From Flavobacteriales bacterium (GTDB lineage Bacteria > Bacteroidota > Bacteroidia > CAIKAF01): a stretch of DNA of 43,917 bases. This document shows, in pieces, positions 29,191 through 38,831 of this stretch. Each line of letters begins with the position of its first letter. The first letter of the stretch is position 1. The position numbers and the translations under genes were made by a program. Below the pieces are notes generated by a model. That model had not been told where the DNA came from and did no database searches. It saw only the letters and a program-made list of their open reading frames with translations. The DNA lies in NCBI GenBank assembly GCA_025451295.1, contig JANWKQ010000044.1, positions 1 to 43,917 on the forward strand, in the 5' to 3' direction.

Positions 29191-30480
29191 ATGGATACTT
29201 TTGCCAACATACCCGAAACCACCAAAAAAAGGGTAGTGATCATCGGAGTGGGATTTGCAGGGCTCTCCCTTGCAAAAAAGATCGATAAAAACATCTATCA
29301 GGTAGTCCTGATCGATAAAAATAATTATCATCAGTTCCAGCCATTGTTTTACCAGGTGGCTACTGCAGGACTTGAACCATCTGCCATTTCATTTCCATTA
29401 AGAAAAGTATTTCAAAAAAACAAAGACATTCATATCCGCGTTTGCGAAGTAACCGAGATCATTGAAAAAGAAAACTATCTTCTTACCAATATCGGTCGGA
29501 TAAACTATGATTACCTTGTAGTTGCTACCGGCGCGGATACCAACTATTACGGCAACAAGGAAATTCAGAAGAATGCATTGTCGATGAAATCAGTTTCCGA
29601 AGCATTGTACATACGAAACCGGGTATTGTGTAATTTCGAGGAAGCATTGACCACCAAAGATCTGGAACTTCAAAAGGAATTGCTGAATATTGTGGTGGTC
29701 GGTGGTGGTCCAACAGGTGTGGAGGTTTCAGGAACTTTAGCTGAAATGAAAAAGACAGTGTTGCCTAAGGATTATCCGGAACTTGATTTTAACATGATGA
29801 CCATAACGCTGGTAGAAGCCGGCTCTCATGTGTTGGGATCGATGAGTGAAACCTCCTCTGTACATGCCAAAAAATTTCTGAAACAATTAGGCGTAAAAGT
29901 ATTAGTAAATACCAGAGTTTCTGGTTATGATGGAGATATCCTCACATTTGTAGATGGTAACACCATTCGCACCAAGACCCTCATTTGGGCAGCGGGTATA
30001 AAGGCCGCTGTGATCACAGGGATTCCAGAATCAAGTATCCATAAGTCAGGGAGGATTCTGGTAGACGCATTTAATAAGATAGAAGGGACCAAAAATATTT
30101 TTGCATTGGGTGATGTTTGTCTGATGTTGTCGGATGAAAAATTCACGAATGGGCATCCACAAGTGGCTCAACCTGCCATGCAACAAGGGGTTTTATTAGC
30201 CGATAACCTGAAAAGGAGTGCTATGAATATCCACTGGAAAGAATTTGCCTATAAAGATCTGGGCTCCATGGCTACCGTTGGAAGAAACCTGGCTGTGGTC
30301 GAATTACCCAATTTTAAATTCCATGGATTTTTTGCCTGGTTAGTATGGATGTTGGTTCACCTGATGTCAATAGTGGGTGTAAAGAACCGGTTGTTCGTAT
30401 TCATCAACTGGGTCTGGAACTATATTTCATACGATCAATCGTTAAGGCTGATCATTAAACCTAAGCGGAGGGACGAATAA
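29191..30480 (+). CDS. ndh: Type II NADH dehydrogenase (NAD(P)/FAD-dependent oxidoreductase)
   Basis: KRVVIIGVGFAGLSLAKKI; NYHQFQPLFYQVATAGLEPSAISFPLRKVF; IVVVGGGPTGVEVSGTLAEM; NIFALGDVC; C-terminal membrane-associated segment. Confidence 0.92.
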   Translation: MDTFANIPETTKKRVVIIGVGFAGLSLAKKIDKNIYQVVLIDKNNYHQFQPLFYQVATAGLEPSAISFPLRKVFQKNKDIHIRVCEVTEIIEKENYLLTNIGRINYDYLVVATGADTNYYGNKEIQKNALSMKSVSEALYIRNRVLCNFEEALTTKDLELQKELLNIVVVGGGPTGVEVSGTLAEMKKTVLPKDYPELDFNMMTITLVEAGSHVLGSMSETSSVHAKKFLKQLGVKVLVNTRVSGYDGDILTFVDGNTIRTKTLIWAAGIKAAVITGIPESSIHKSGRILVDAFNKIEGTKNIFALGDVCLMLSDEKFTNGHPQVAQPAMQQGVLLADNLKRSAMNIHWKEFAYKDLGSMATVGRNLAVVELPNFKFHGFFAWLVWMLVHLMSIVGVKNRLFVFINWVWNYISYDQSLRLIIKPKRRDE

Positions 30481-30564
30481 CAGCCGGTAAGGTTACAGCT
30501 ACCCGCCAACCATCAATATATTTTCACAAAAACCGTGAAAAAGATTTAAATGTCCGGTTTATCA

Positions 30565-30596
30565 TTGCTAAGTTTTAAATGATACCTATAGTTTTG
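30565..30596 (+). promoter_or_regulatory. Candidate Bacteroidetes sigma-ABfr-type promoter TTG-N21-TAGTTTTG
   Basis: TTG at 30565-30567 and TAGTTTTG at 30589-30596, 21-nt spacing, 17 bp before ATG 30614. Confidence 0.5.
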
Positions 30597-30613
30597 TACT
30601 GCAAGATGATCAT

Positions 30614-33016
30614 ATGAGAAGACCACTACTTTTTCTATTGCTGTTTCCTTTATTAGGAAATTTATACGCCCAGCACACCTGCCAGGGTATTGTTACAGAT
30701 ACAGATGGAAAGCCACTTGAGTTTGTTGCTATCATGCTTACCAATGCAAATGATTCCAACCAGTTTGTTGGAACTGCTACAGATGCATCCGGAAGATTCG
30801 AGTTCAATCACATCGTTTATTCTTCCTTTTTTGTAAGGACATCGATGGTGGGCTATAACAACGGATCAAGTGAAATTGTACAGGCTGACAACAATGATAC
30901 GATCCGTATTACGATGACAACAGCCACCGGATCATTGAATGAATTTACGGTGCAGACCAAGGTCAATAAAATTGAATTCGAACCGGGTAAGATCATCATG
31001 AACCTCGAAAATTCAACCCTCACTGCAGGCAACAATGCACTTGATATGTTGCGAAGAATGCCAGGCGTATTTGTAGACAACGACGGAAATATTTCCATTA
31101 AAGGAAAAAGCGGCGTGAATGTATATATTGATGGCCGGCCCACTTATTTAAGTGGTTCACAACTCAAGAATTTTTTAAAGACCCTAATGGCCAATAATAT
31201 CTCAAAAATTGAAGTGATCACACAACCCGGAGCTAACTATGATGCCGAAGGAAATGCGGGTATCATTAATATCACCCTCATCAAAAAAATGGCCTTAGGC
31301 TTCAACGGGAATTTGGAGGGATGGTACATCCAGGGAATTTATCCCAAAGGTGGTGGAAGTTTTAGTTTCAATTATGGAAAAGGTAAATGGAATATTTTCG
31401 GGAGCTATAGCTATACTCATTGGCATGGGATCATTCAGTCTGAATCAGATCGTACCATCGATAGCACTCATTACCGCCAGATCTATAAAGGGCAGCCCAT
31501 CGAAAACACCCACAACGTAAAACTTACCATGGATTATGATATCAGTAAGAAGGTGATATTTGGAGCAGGTATCAATTTCAGTGCAGGACATTCACGTTGG
31601 AAAGGAGGAAACCATTCAACCTTTACCAATTTAAATTCTGGCGTTGTTGATTCAACCCAGGCGGTTGCTGATAGCACGGCATGGACCAGCTATAATGCTA
31701 CACTCAACCTGAATACCCAATGGAAGATCGATTCCCTGGGACAAAAATTATCAGTGAATGCGGATGGAGGAACCTATCTTGAATATGTTGGCGGTGGCTA
31801 CAAATACTATTTTTATGATCAATATGGAACACAATTCCGTATGGCACCCGACAGGATCTATAGCCAGGCACCGGCCTTGTATTTAGTGTCGGGAAAAGTG
31901 GATTACGAAAATCCCCACTTGTTTAAAAAGCTCAAATTTGAAGCTGGTATTAAATCAAGTTATGTTACCAACGAAGCGAATGTACAATACCGAACTTTTG
32001 ATCCTGGGAACAATGAGATAGCGATTCCATCAATGAGTAATCATTTTATTTACGAGGAAAACATCAACGCATTGTACATCCAACTTAAATACAATGTTAA
32101 AAAATGGTCATTCAGTGCAGGGCTGAGAGGAGAGCATACCAATACAACCGGCAGGCAATTGACCACAGGTCAGGTGAATCGTCAGAATTATTTTAGTTTG
32201 TTCCCTTCAGCGGGTCTTGCCTGGAACCCGAGCGACAATCATTCGATCAACTTTATGTACAGCCGTAGAATTGATCGCCCGGAATACAATGAGTTGAATC
32301 CTTTTATTTATACAATGGACAATTATAGCAGCTACCAGGGAAATCCAAACCTGCTTCCTCAATTCTCCAACAACCTTGAATTAACATATACCATGTTCCA
32401 GGTATTTACTACCTCTGTATCATATTCACAGATCAACAACAACATTACAGATATTTTCAGAGTGGATTCACTCAATTCACAACGATTGATCTATACAAAT
32501 ACGAATTTGGGTGAAACTCATAATTTCACAACCGGTGGGACTTTTATGATGCCGATCGGTAGCTGGTGTTATTTGATGTTCAGTGGAAATGCCATCTACA
32601 ATTCTGTGGTTGATACCAATCTGAATATTGATCGCCAGGGATGGTATGGTATGTTTAGCGGATACGTTGAGTTTACCCTGCCTGCCAAGTTCTCGATTGA
32701 ACTGAATGGATATGCGATGACGGCCATGCCCGTTGGGCAGTCCATCACTCAACCTATGGGAGAAGTTGGTATAGGTGTTTCAAAAAAATTATTCAAAGAT
32801 CAGCTCACCTTGAAGTTGAGCGCTACCGATCTTTTCCTTACCACTCCGTTCAGGAGTGTGATCACAACTGAAGATGGACAATCAGTTAACAGTACTTTCC
32901 GTTGGGACAGCCGGAGGTTGAGCTTCTCCGCCAGCTTTAAATTCGGAAGAGCCATTAAACAGGCGCGTCAGAAAGAGAATGAAGAGTTGTTGAATCGTAT
33001 GGGAGGAGGAAGATAA
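30614..33016 (+). CDS. Outer membrane beta-barrel / TonB-dependent receptor family protein
   Basis: Signal peptide; CQGIVTDTDGKPLEFVAIMLTNA; MLRRMPGVFVDNDGNISIKGKSGVNVYIDGRPTYLSGSQL; ISKIEVITQPGANYDAEGNAGIINI; beta-barrel with SRRIDRPEYNELNPF. Confidence 0.9.
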   Translation: MRRPLLFLLLFPLLGNLYAQHTCQGIVTDTDGKPLEFVAIMLTNANDSNQFVGTATDASGRFEFNHIVYSSFFVRTSMVGYNNGSSEIVQADNNDTIRITMTTATGSLNEFTVQTKVNKIEFEPGKIIMNLENSTLTAGNNALDMLRRMPGVFVDNDGNISIKGKSGVNVYIDGRPTYLSGSQLKNFLKTLMANNISKIEVITQPGANYDAEGNAGIINITLIKKMALGFNGNLEGWYIQGIYPKGGGSFSFNYGKGKWNIFGSYSYTHWHGIIQSESDRTIDSTHYRQIYKGQPIENTHNVKLTMDYDISKKVIFGAGINFSAGHSRWKGGNHSTFTNLNSGVVDSTQAVADSTAWTSYNATLNLNTQWKIDSLGQKLSVNADGGTYLEYVGGGYKYYFYDQYGTQFRMAPDRIYSQAPALYLVSGKVDYENPHLFKKLKFEAGIKSSYVTNEANVQYRTFDPGNNEIAIPSMSNHFIYEENINALYIQLKYNVKKWSFSAGLRGEHTNTTGRQLTTGQVNRQNYFSLFPSAGLAWNPSDNHSINFMYSRRIDRPEYNELNPFIYTMDNYSSYQGNPNLLPQFSNNLELTYTMFQVFTTSVSYSQINNNITDIFRVDSLNSQRLIYTNTNLGETHNFTTGGTFMMPIGSWCYLMFSGNAIYNSVVDTNLNIDRQGWYGMFSGYVEFTLPAKFSIELNGYAMTAMPVGQSITQPMGEVGIGVSKKLFKDQLTLKLSATDLFLTTPFRSVITTEDGQSVNSTFRWDSRRLSFSASFKFGRAIKQARQKENEELLNRMGGGR

Positions 33017-33017
33017 T

Positions 33018-33108
33018 TGATTTGGGATTTACGATTTGGGATTTACGATTAACACATTCTCCGCTTAACGAGTGTATTAATCGTAAATCAAAAATCCAAA
33101 ATCGTCAA
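33018..33108. repeat. Intergenic inverted repeat containing tandem GGGATTTACGATT units
   Basis: Left arm TTGATTTGGGATTTACGATTTGGGATTTACGATTAACAC vs right arm GTGTATTAATCGTAAATCAAAAATCCAAAATCGT; 13-bp perfect core GATTTACGATTAA/TTAATCGTAAATC between convergent genes. Confidence 0.7.
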
Positions 33109-33112
33109 TAGC

Positions 33113-34834
33113 CTAAAAGGTATAAGTCCCATCCACCACAGATTCCTTTATATTTTCTAGATAATTCAACATCCTACCATCATCATTAGGATCGTTTTGC
33201 ATTTTAAGTTTCTGATTCGTAATGATCTGGTTCATGATCTTGGAGGCATTGGCCTGGTCGCCAAGTTTCCCAAAATTAGCAGCAATATACATCCAGTAAA
33301 AATCCCGCTTGATCACCGAAGGAGAATAAGCATCATTCAATTTTGTCAATATTTTTTTGGCTTCACTCTTTTTTCCATCGGCAATCAGGAATTTTACTTT
33401 CACCCCGATATCCATTACCATGGCATTTGTAAGACGCTGATGGCTTTCAGAAAAATGATCCTTGAACTGCGAATAGTCCGATATGATATAATCTTTATCC
33501 CAGATCTCATTGAGTCGTAAAGCTATGTCCTGACCACTCTTTCCAACCTGCTTGATCCATGTTCCCTGAATCTCTTTTTCGAATAAATTATCAAAATAAT
33601 AAGAAGTTGTCGTAAAGCAGATGGGTCTTTTACCGGCATTTGAATACATAATATCCAACAGGATGATATCCCCCCGTAACAAGTAATTGCTAAAGTCGGC
33701 GGTATACTCTTTACTATCCATCTCAAAACTTACGATTCCACCGGAAATAGTGTTGGACCCTTTTACAGAAAAATCCTTCTTCAAAAAATCGTTGAACTCG
33801 CGAGACCTCAATTTGATTTCTTTATTTTCAATCACCACAGATGCAAAGTTTTCCTCGAATAACGTTTTCTCACTGATAGAAAAATCGACAACTCCATATT
33901 TTCTGTTCATACTGGCATAATCGGGTATATTAAGTAAACTTATATTCAATATCGCTACATCCTTTCTTACACCCAGCCAATGTTGTACATACCAGAGTGG
34001 GTAGGTATCATTATCTCCATAGGTAAAAAGAATGGCATTAGGTGGACAGTTTTGCAGGGTGTATTTAGCAAAATCGAGAATATATGGATCATAGAGATCA
34101 GGTTCAAGGTATTTTAATGCTTCTTCTTTGCTATGATATAAATACATCCTCATATAAATGTCCATCACATCATTGGCATATTGCATTGACAGAGATCCGA
34201 TAAAAGTTTCGAAAGAGGGATTTTGAGCTTTCATACGTTTGTTGATCACGGATACCTTGTCATGTCTTCTTTTAATTTCAATAAGATCATCTCCACTAAA
34301 AACTTTAGGATATTGTGTGCCACCCAATAGATCGGCCGGCAGATAATCCCCATATTGATTTCCAAATGCGGCTGATAATTGATTAAAATAGGCCTTGTTT
34401 AATGCGTAAAGCAAAGTATCGCTCAGAATGTTTTTGTCTCCCAGGCTATCTATGACGTCCTGGTACCAACCATCATATCCATACATGGGTGAAACGCGAT
34501 ACATATAGGGAACACGATCATCCTCGATCTCAAAAACATGAGGATTGAGTCTGGCAAATTCAGTAATTGGATCAAACCTAAGCACCTGCCATTTATTGGT
34601 CTTCTTCTCCCAGAAAAGAAATGATCTTTTATTCTCATCGTTATCCGTTTCCACAAATTGAACATACCAGCCATCCGTTTTTTTAGCAAAACTTATGAAT
34701 CCTTCCTTCGCGTTTAGTGATTCAGAATATAGTTTGAAAAATTTATCATGTACCTTGGCGTAATCCGGATGAGCATACTGCGAAAAACAAACTGAAGTAG
34801 TGAAAATTAGAAAAATAAATAGAAATTTTTTCAT
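33113..34834 (-). CDS. Secreted hypothetical protein with a segment resembling the C-terminal part of DUF2723-family proteins
   Basis: Signal peptide MKKFLFIFLIFTTSVCFSQ; NCPPNAILFTYGDNDTYPLWYVQHWLGVRKDVAILNISLLNIPDY; KRPICFTTTSYYFDNLF. Confidence 0.65.
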   Translation of the reverse strand: MKKFLFIFLIFTTSVCFSQYAHPDYAKVHDKFFKLYSESLNAKEGFISFAKKTDGWYVQFVETDNDENKRSFLFWEKKTNKWQVLRFDPITEFARLNPHVFEIEDDRVPYMYRVSPMYGYDGWYQDVIDSLGDKNILSDTLLYALNKAYFNQLSAAFGNQYGDYLPADLLGGTQYPKVFSGDDLIEIKRRHDKVSVINKRMKAQNPSFETFIGSLSMQYANDVMDIYMRMYLYHSKEEALKYLEPDLYDPYILDFAKYTLQNCPPNAILFTYGDNDTYPLWYVQHWLGVRKDVAILNISLLNIPDYASMNRKYGVVDFSISEKTLFEENFASVVIENKEIKLRSREFNDFLKKDFSVKGSNTISGGIVSFEMDSKEYTADFSNYLLRGDIILLDIMYSNAGKRPICFTTTSYYFDNLFEKEIQGTWIKQVGKSGQDIALRLNEIWDKDYIISDYSQFKDHFSESHQRLTNAMVMDIGVKVKFLIADGKKSEAKKILTKLNDAYSPSVIKRDFYWMYIAANFGKLGDQANASKIMNQIITNQKLKMQNDPNDDGRMLNYLENIKESVVDGTYTF

Positions 34835-34880
34835 AATCTCTCGCAGAAAAGGTGATAACCAAATATACTACTTTTTCCCT

Positions 34881-34941
34881 AAACGTAGCCGGCTTCTACG
34901 TTTGAATTGGCGGGGAGCTCCGCTCCCCGATTACTGGCGAC
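34881..34941. repeat. Cluster of three compact hairpins in an intergenic region
   Basis: AAACGTAG-CCGGCTT-CTACGTTT; CGGGGAGC-TCC-GCTCCCCG; GCGA-CT-TCGC. Confidence 0.65.
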
Positions 34942-34951
34942 TTCGCTAAGA

Positions 34952-35491
34952 TTAAATGAACGTTTTAATAATACTGATTGAAAATTTGAGTCTTTCTTCC
35001 AATCCTCCCTGCACAATGGTATAGGATTTTTTTAAATCATTCAAATGTTGAATGTATAGATCAAATAACCGATCCCTGTCACCCGGATTTTCTCGCTGGG
35101 GATCTGGTTGCCAGGCAATATCAGGTTTCATCAATAAATAATGATCATAGTCGGACTGCAGGATCCCTTCTAGAATGAGTTGATCACATTCCCGGTATTT
35201 TTCGTCGGCCCAGATCTTTGTATTGATAAGTTCCGTATCAAAAAAAATAATATCAACTTCGTTTTTGATGGCGTCCACGGTTATTTTTTTTTCGATGTCC
35301 ATTTGTCCGCGGGCTATACTAAGAATATCCTGGTAAGTATAAGGTCTATCGAGATGGTTGAGGTATTCTCTTCCGAATTCCGGTACTACCCAACCATCGA
35401 AAAACCTGGCCAGGTATTCGGAGGTAAAGCTTTTTCCAGATGATTCAGGTCCGGTTACGGCAATTTTGACAATTTTATTTTCTTTCGCCAT
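34952..35491 (-). CDS. nadR: NadR-type ribosylnicotinamide kinase / AAA-family ATPase
   Basis: Start MAKENKIVKIAVTGPESSGKSFTSEYLARFF; PEFGREYL; IARGQMDIEKKI; IIFFDTELINTKIWADEKY; DIAWQPDPQRENPGDRDRLFDLY. The ORF-track start at 35575 lies deep inside pnuC; ATG at 35491 preferred. Confidence 0.82.
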   Translation of the reverse strand: MAKENKIVKIAVTGPESSGKSFTSEYLARFFDGWVVPEFGREYLNHLDRPYTYQDILSIARGQMDIEKKITVDAIKNEVDIIFFDTELINTKIWADEKYRECDQLILEGILQSDYDHYLLMKPDIAWQPDPQRENPGDRDRLFDLYIQHLNDLKKSYTIVQGGLEERLKFSISIIKTFI

Positions 35492-36057
35492 TGAATAATT
35501 CCGTAAACACAAATGAAACAATAAATAACATACAAAACCGCAGTAAGTATATATCCTTTCCGCCAGAACAGCCAAATCCCCACTCCATCGGCAAAAAGAA
35601 ATAAATACCAGTTATCAATTTTCTTTTTGGCTTCGAGCCAGGTAGCTACCAGAGAAAAACCGGTGACAAAAGAATCCACATATGGATAATCGGCATTGGT
35701 AAATTTATCGAAACAGAAACCACCAATAAAAAAATATTGCAGACACAGGGTAATATAAATAAAAACGGTAAACGGACTCGCTTTCGAAATGCGCAACACT
35801 TCCTTTTTGGGTTTAATAACCCCTGTCCACATCAAATATCCATAGACCGACATTCCCACATAGAACACACTTAAAATGGCATCCTGGTAGAGCCGTCCGT
35901 CAAACATGACCCAGGTATAGGCAACGGAGCTGATACCCCCAAACAACCAGCAGATCTTTTTTTCGAAGGATGCAAAAATGGGAAACAATAATCCGGATAC
36001 CATGGCAACCACCTCTATCCAGGTAGTTTTTAATAGTTGTTGCCAAATCTCTTGCAT
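35455..36057 (-). CDS. pnuC: Nicotinamide riboside/mononucleotide transporter PnuC
   Basis: WIEVVAMVSGLLFPIFASFEKKICWLFGGISSVAYTWVMFDGRLYQDAILSVFYVGMSVYGYLMW; DSFVTGFSLVATWLEAKKKIDNWYLFLFADGVGIWLFWRKGYILTAVLYVIY. Confidence 0.92.
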   Translation of the reverse strand: MQEIWQQLLKTTWIEVVAMVSGLLFPIFASFEKKICWLFGGISSVAYTWVMFDGRLYQDAILSVFYVGMSVYGYLMWTGVIKPKKEVLRISKASPFTVFIYITLCLQYFFIGGFCFDKFTNADYPYVDSFVTGFSLVATWLEAKKKIDNWYLFLFADGVGIWLFWRKGYILTAVLYVIYCFICVYGIIQWRKKIKLSKLP

Positions 36058-36102
36058 TGAGGTTAAAGATAAGGAAAAAGTGGGAGGGTAGAATTTCTAA
36101 AT

Positions 36103-36546
36103 TTAATCATTAACTACATACCAATTGGATTCAAGTTTAAAATCATTACCTCCCTGTTCGACTTTATTATCAAGCCACTCAATGGATATTGAATCATTGG
36201 TATACACAATTGCGGAATAGTGATCCAGTAGGCCCCTGTCCATGTAATAGGTGATCATGAGGTTTTCAACATTGAGGGTGTCGAGTTGTCGGTTCTTGTA
36301 AAATCTACCACTGATATAGAATCCTTGATCAAATGGATATTTAAATCCAGATGGGAAACTGTTGTTGCCAATGTTGTATTTCTTATTGCCGTGTAGCAAT
36401 ATATCCTCAGTAAGATTCTTTAACTTATCTTGATTTTTGCTCCACTGTTTTTTCCAATCAATTTTTCGAAATTCAAAAGGGTGGCATGAAGTGAGCAGAA
36501 CTATAAAAATAAAAAGTGTCAAACATGTATATTGATTCCTTTTCAT
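36103..36546 (-). CDS. Hypothetical lipoprotein
   Basis: 147 aa with lipobox-like LTLFIFIVLLTSCHP. Confidence 0.65.
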   Translation of the reverse strand: MKRNQYTCLTLFIFIVLLTSCHPFEFRKIDWKKQWSKNQDKLKNLTEDILLHGNKKYNIGNNSFPSGFKYPFDQGFYISGRFYKNRQLDTLNVENLMITYYMDRGLLDHYSAIVYTNDSISIEWLDNKVEQGGNDFKLESNWYVVND

Positions 36547-36567
36547 TTACCAGTAATAATTTATAAT

Positions 36568-37770
36568 CTAACCCGGGTATTCCAGACAGTAGAGATGCTT
36601 AAAGATCGACTGTTCCTCGTCATCAAAAACCATGTTCCGTCTTTCGTACACGAGTTTCGCGGTTGTAATCGCATCATTCAATTTATAAGGTGCAAAACCA
36701 GCCGCACCACCCCAGCTAAAGGAAGGAATATAGTTGCGGGGAAATCCATCACCAAAAATGTTAGCACTTACACCTATCACAGTACCCGTATTGAACATGG
36801 TGTTGATACCGCATTTAGAATGATCACCCATGATGAGTCCGCAAAACTGCAGACCCGTTTTTACAAAAGACTTTTTACCATAATGCCAGAGTTTTACTTC
36901 CGCATAGGTATTTTTTAAATTGGAGTTATTGGTGTCGGCCCCCAGGTTGCACCATTCACCAATGACTGAGTTGCCAAGGAACCCATCGTGTGCCTTACTG
37001 CTATATCCAAAGAAAACAGAATTATTTACCTCTCCTCCTACTTTACAATGTGGACCAATACTGGTTGGTCCGTAGATCTTAGCGCCCATTTTTAATTGGG
37101 AATGACCACCCAGGAAAAAAGGTCCGCGTACCATAGAACCTTCCATGATCTCAGAATCTGCAGCCAGGTAAATAGGGCCGGCTGTGGTATTTAATGTACA
37201 ACCATCCTGCACCAGGGCTCCATCTTCCATAAAAACCAATGTGGAATCGCCGATCACCGTTACTCCCGAATGATTACTATCCATCCAGTCATTTGAATCC
37301 CTCTCTGGCACCAGCAAATCAAAATCTTTTGCTAACTCTTTACCGCATAAGGAGAATATATCCCAGATATTGCGAAGACATTCAACATTGCCTTTGTATT
37401 CGACTATTTCAAAGGGCTCCATATTGCATTCATCAAACTCAGCCTTCAACTGCTCCGTAAAGATCCCTGCCAGCCATTCGCCATCTTTAAACAACATCTG
37501 GTCCACCTTCAGATCTTTTACCGCGGCAACAATTTCTACATCCGGCAAAACACAGGAATTAATGCAGAGGTTTTCTCCTTTTATGTGCAATGGGAATTTC
37601 CCTTCGAGATAGTGTTCTGTATAATTGGATGACTTTTTTTCGCCCAGGTATTTATGCCATTTCCCCCGAATGGTAAGTATGCCCATACGAATATCGGATA
37701 TCGGTCGGGTAAAGGTGAAGGGGCGAAGATTGGTGACTATTTCGGCGTCATCGAAGAAGACCAGGTTCAT
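36568..37770 (-). CDS. GlmU family protein / putative sugar nucleotidyltransferase with left-handed beta-helix
   Basis: MNLVFFDDAEIVTNLRPFTFTRPISDIRMGILTIRGKW; hexapeptide repeats in GPIYLAADSEIMEGSMVRGPFFLGGHSQLKMGAKIYGPTSIGPHCKVGGEVNNSVFFGYSSKAHDGFLGNSVIGEWCNLGADTNNSNLKN. Confidence 0.85.
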   Translation of the reverse strand: MNLVFFDDAEIVTNLRPFTFTRPISDIRMGILTIRGKWHKYLGEKKSSNYTEHYLEGKFPLHIKGENLCINSCVLPDVEIVAAVKDLKVDQMLFKDGEWLAGIFTEQLKAEFDECNMEPFEIVEYKGNVECLRNIWDIFSLCGKELAKDFDLLVPERDSNDWMDSNHSGVTVIGDSTLVFMEDGALVQDGCTLNTTAGPIYLAADSEIMEGSMVRGPFFLGGHSQLKMGAKIYGPTSIGPHCKVGGEVNNSVFFGYSSKAHDGFLGNSVIGEWCNLGADTNNSNLKNTYAEVKLWHYGKKSFVKTGLQFCGLIMGDHSKCGINTMFNTGTVIGVSANIFGDGFPRNYIPSFSWGGAAGFAPYKLNDAITTAKLVYERRNMVFDDEEQSIFKHLYCLEYPG

Positions 37771-37893
37771 GAGATGGTATTTGTATCAAAAATACGAATT
37801 AATTGTAGAGGTTTCTCATGGTCGCCTTCGGCGCCGCTTATTTTTCCCGAAGAATTCGCAGAACGAAGCGGAGTGACAAAAACTGTAGGAAAC

Positions 37894-37927
37894 AAAAAAG
37901 CCCTCCCGGTTGAACGGAAGGGGCTTT
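37894..37927 (-). terminator. Intrinsic terminator downstream of rpmE2
   Basis: Minus strand AAAGCCCCTTCCGTTCAACCGGGAGGGCTTTTTT, 20 bp after the L31 stop. Confidence 0.85.
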
Positions 37928-37948
37928 CGAATAAATATCTGAGATCGA

Positions 37949-38218
37949 TTATTTTGTCGTTTTTTTATCGATATGCTTTTTATAACGGGTGGTGAATTTA
38001 TCCACACGACCGGCAGTGTCAATCAACTTCATCTTACCAGTAAAATATGGATGAGAAGTATTCGATATCTCCACCTTGAACAATGGATATTCAGTTCCAT
38101 CTTCCCAAACAATGGTATCTTTTGTATTTACACAAGACTTGGTAACAAAAGAATAGTCATTCGACACATCTTTAAAAACTACCAGTCTGTATTCCTTTGG
38201 GTGAATTCCGTCTTTCAT
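37949..38218 (-). CDS. rpmE2: 50S ribosomal protein L31, type B (no CxxC zinc motif)
   Basis: [81 protein letters not shown]. Confidence 0.96.
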   Translation of the reverse strand: MKDGIHPKEYRLVVFKDVSNDYSFVTKSCVNTKDTIVWEDGTEYPLFKVEISNTSHPYFTGKMKLIDTAGRVDKFTTRYKKHIDKKTTK

Positions 38219-38327
38219 TTACTCGTAATTATTTTATTTAACATTAATGAACTCGTGCTTTCACTTCGTTCAGGTCTTTCGTTTTTTCGAGCCGCAAATA
38301 TACTCAATATTTCCGAACCTGCAAGGC

Positions 38328-38831
38328 TTATTGGACATTTTCAGGCTCCAATAATTTCTTTAACCAGGTATCCTTTAATGGTTTTAACCATTTGGTTTTC
38401 AGTTCGTTTAAATTCTGTGCCGTATTGTCGAACACCTCACTGATAGACGATATTTCCCCGTTTTCTAAGGCCGTTTTCGCTTCCTGATAACTGTATAATT
38501 GGACCCCATTATCCGTCCAAACCGCCGAAATAAGCCGATTAGTAAAGTTAGTCCCTAAGTCTTTCTGAAGATCCAATACAAATTTCATCGACTTATCGAT
38601 TGAACAACCTGATGCCGCTTCCACCTGCTCATCCAACACGAGGATGATAAAATGATCCAGTTCTATATGGATATCCGCCATTAACTCATGACCATGCGCC
38701 GCCCAGGAGGATGTAAATTCCTTTCCTTTCGATAAGATCATACCTTTCTCCTCAGCAGAAAGTTTCCTATCCGCTTGGTAGATCCAAACCCTTGAATGAT
38801 CCGGAAATTTTATGTGATCCAACTTTATCAT
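38328..38831 (-). CDS. Bacteroidetes conserved orphan protein, often annotated 'ABC transporter ATPase' but without a Walker motif
   Basis: HSRVWIYQADRKLSAEEKGMILSKGKEFTSSWAAHGHELMADIHIELDHFIILVLDEQVEAASGCSIDKSMKFV. Confidence 0.8.
   Translation of the reverse strand: MIKLDHIKFPDHSRVWIYQADRKLSAEEKGMILSKGKEFTSSWAAHGHELMADIHIELDHFIILVLDEQVEAASGCSIDKSMKFVLDLQKDLGTNFTNRLISAVWTDNGVQLYSYQEAKTALENGEISSISEVFDNTAQNLNELKTKWLKPLKDTWLKKLLEPENVQ

Noticed and set aside
37239-37995. Overlapping plus-strand ORFs (73-113 aa)
   Set aside because: Antisense to the GlmU-like gene and the L31 3' region; no recognizable domain.
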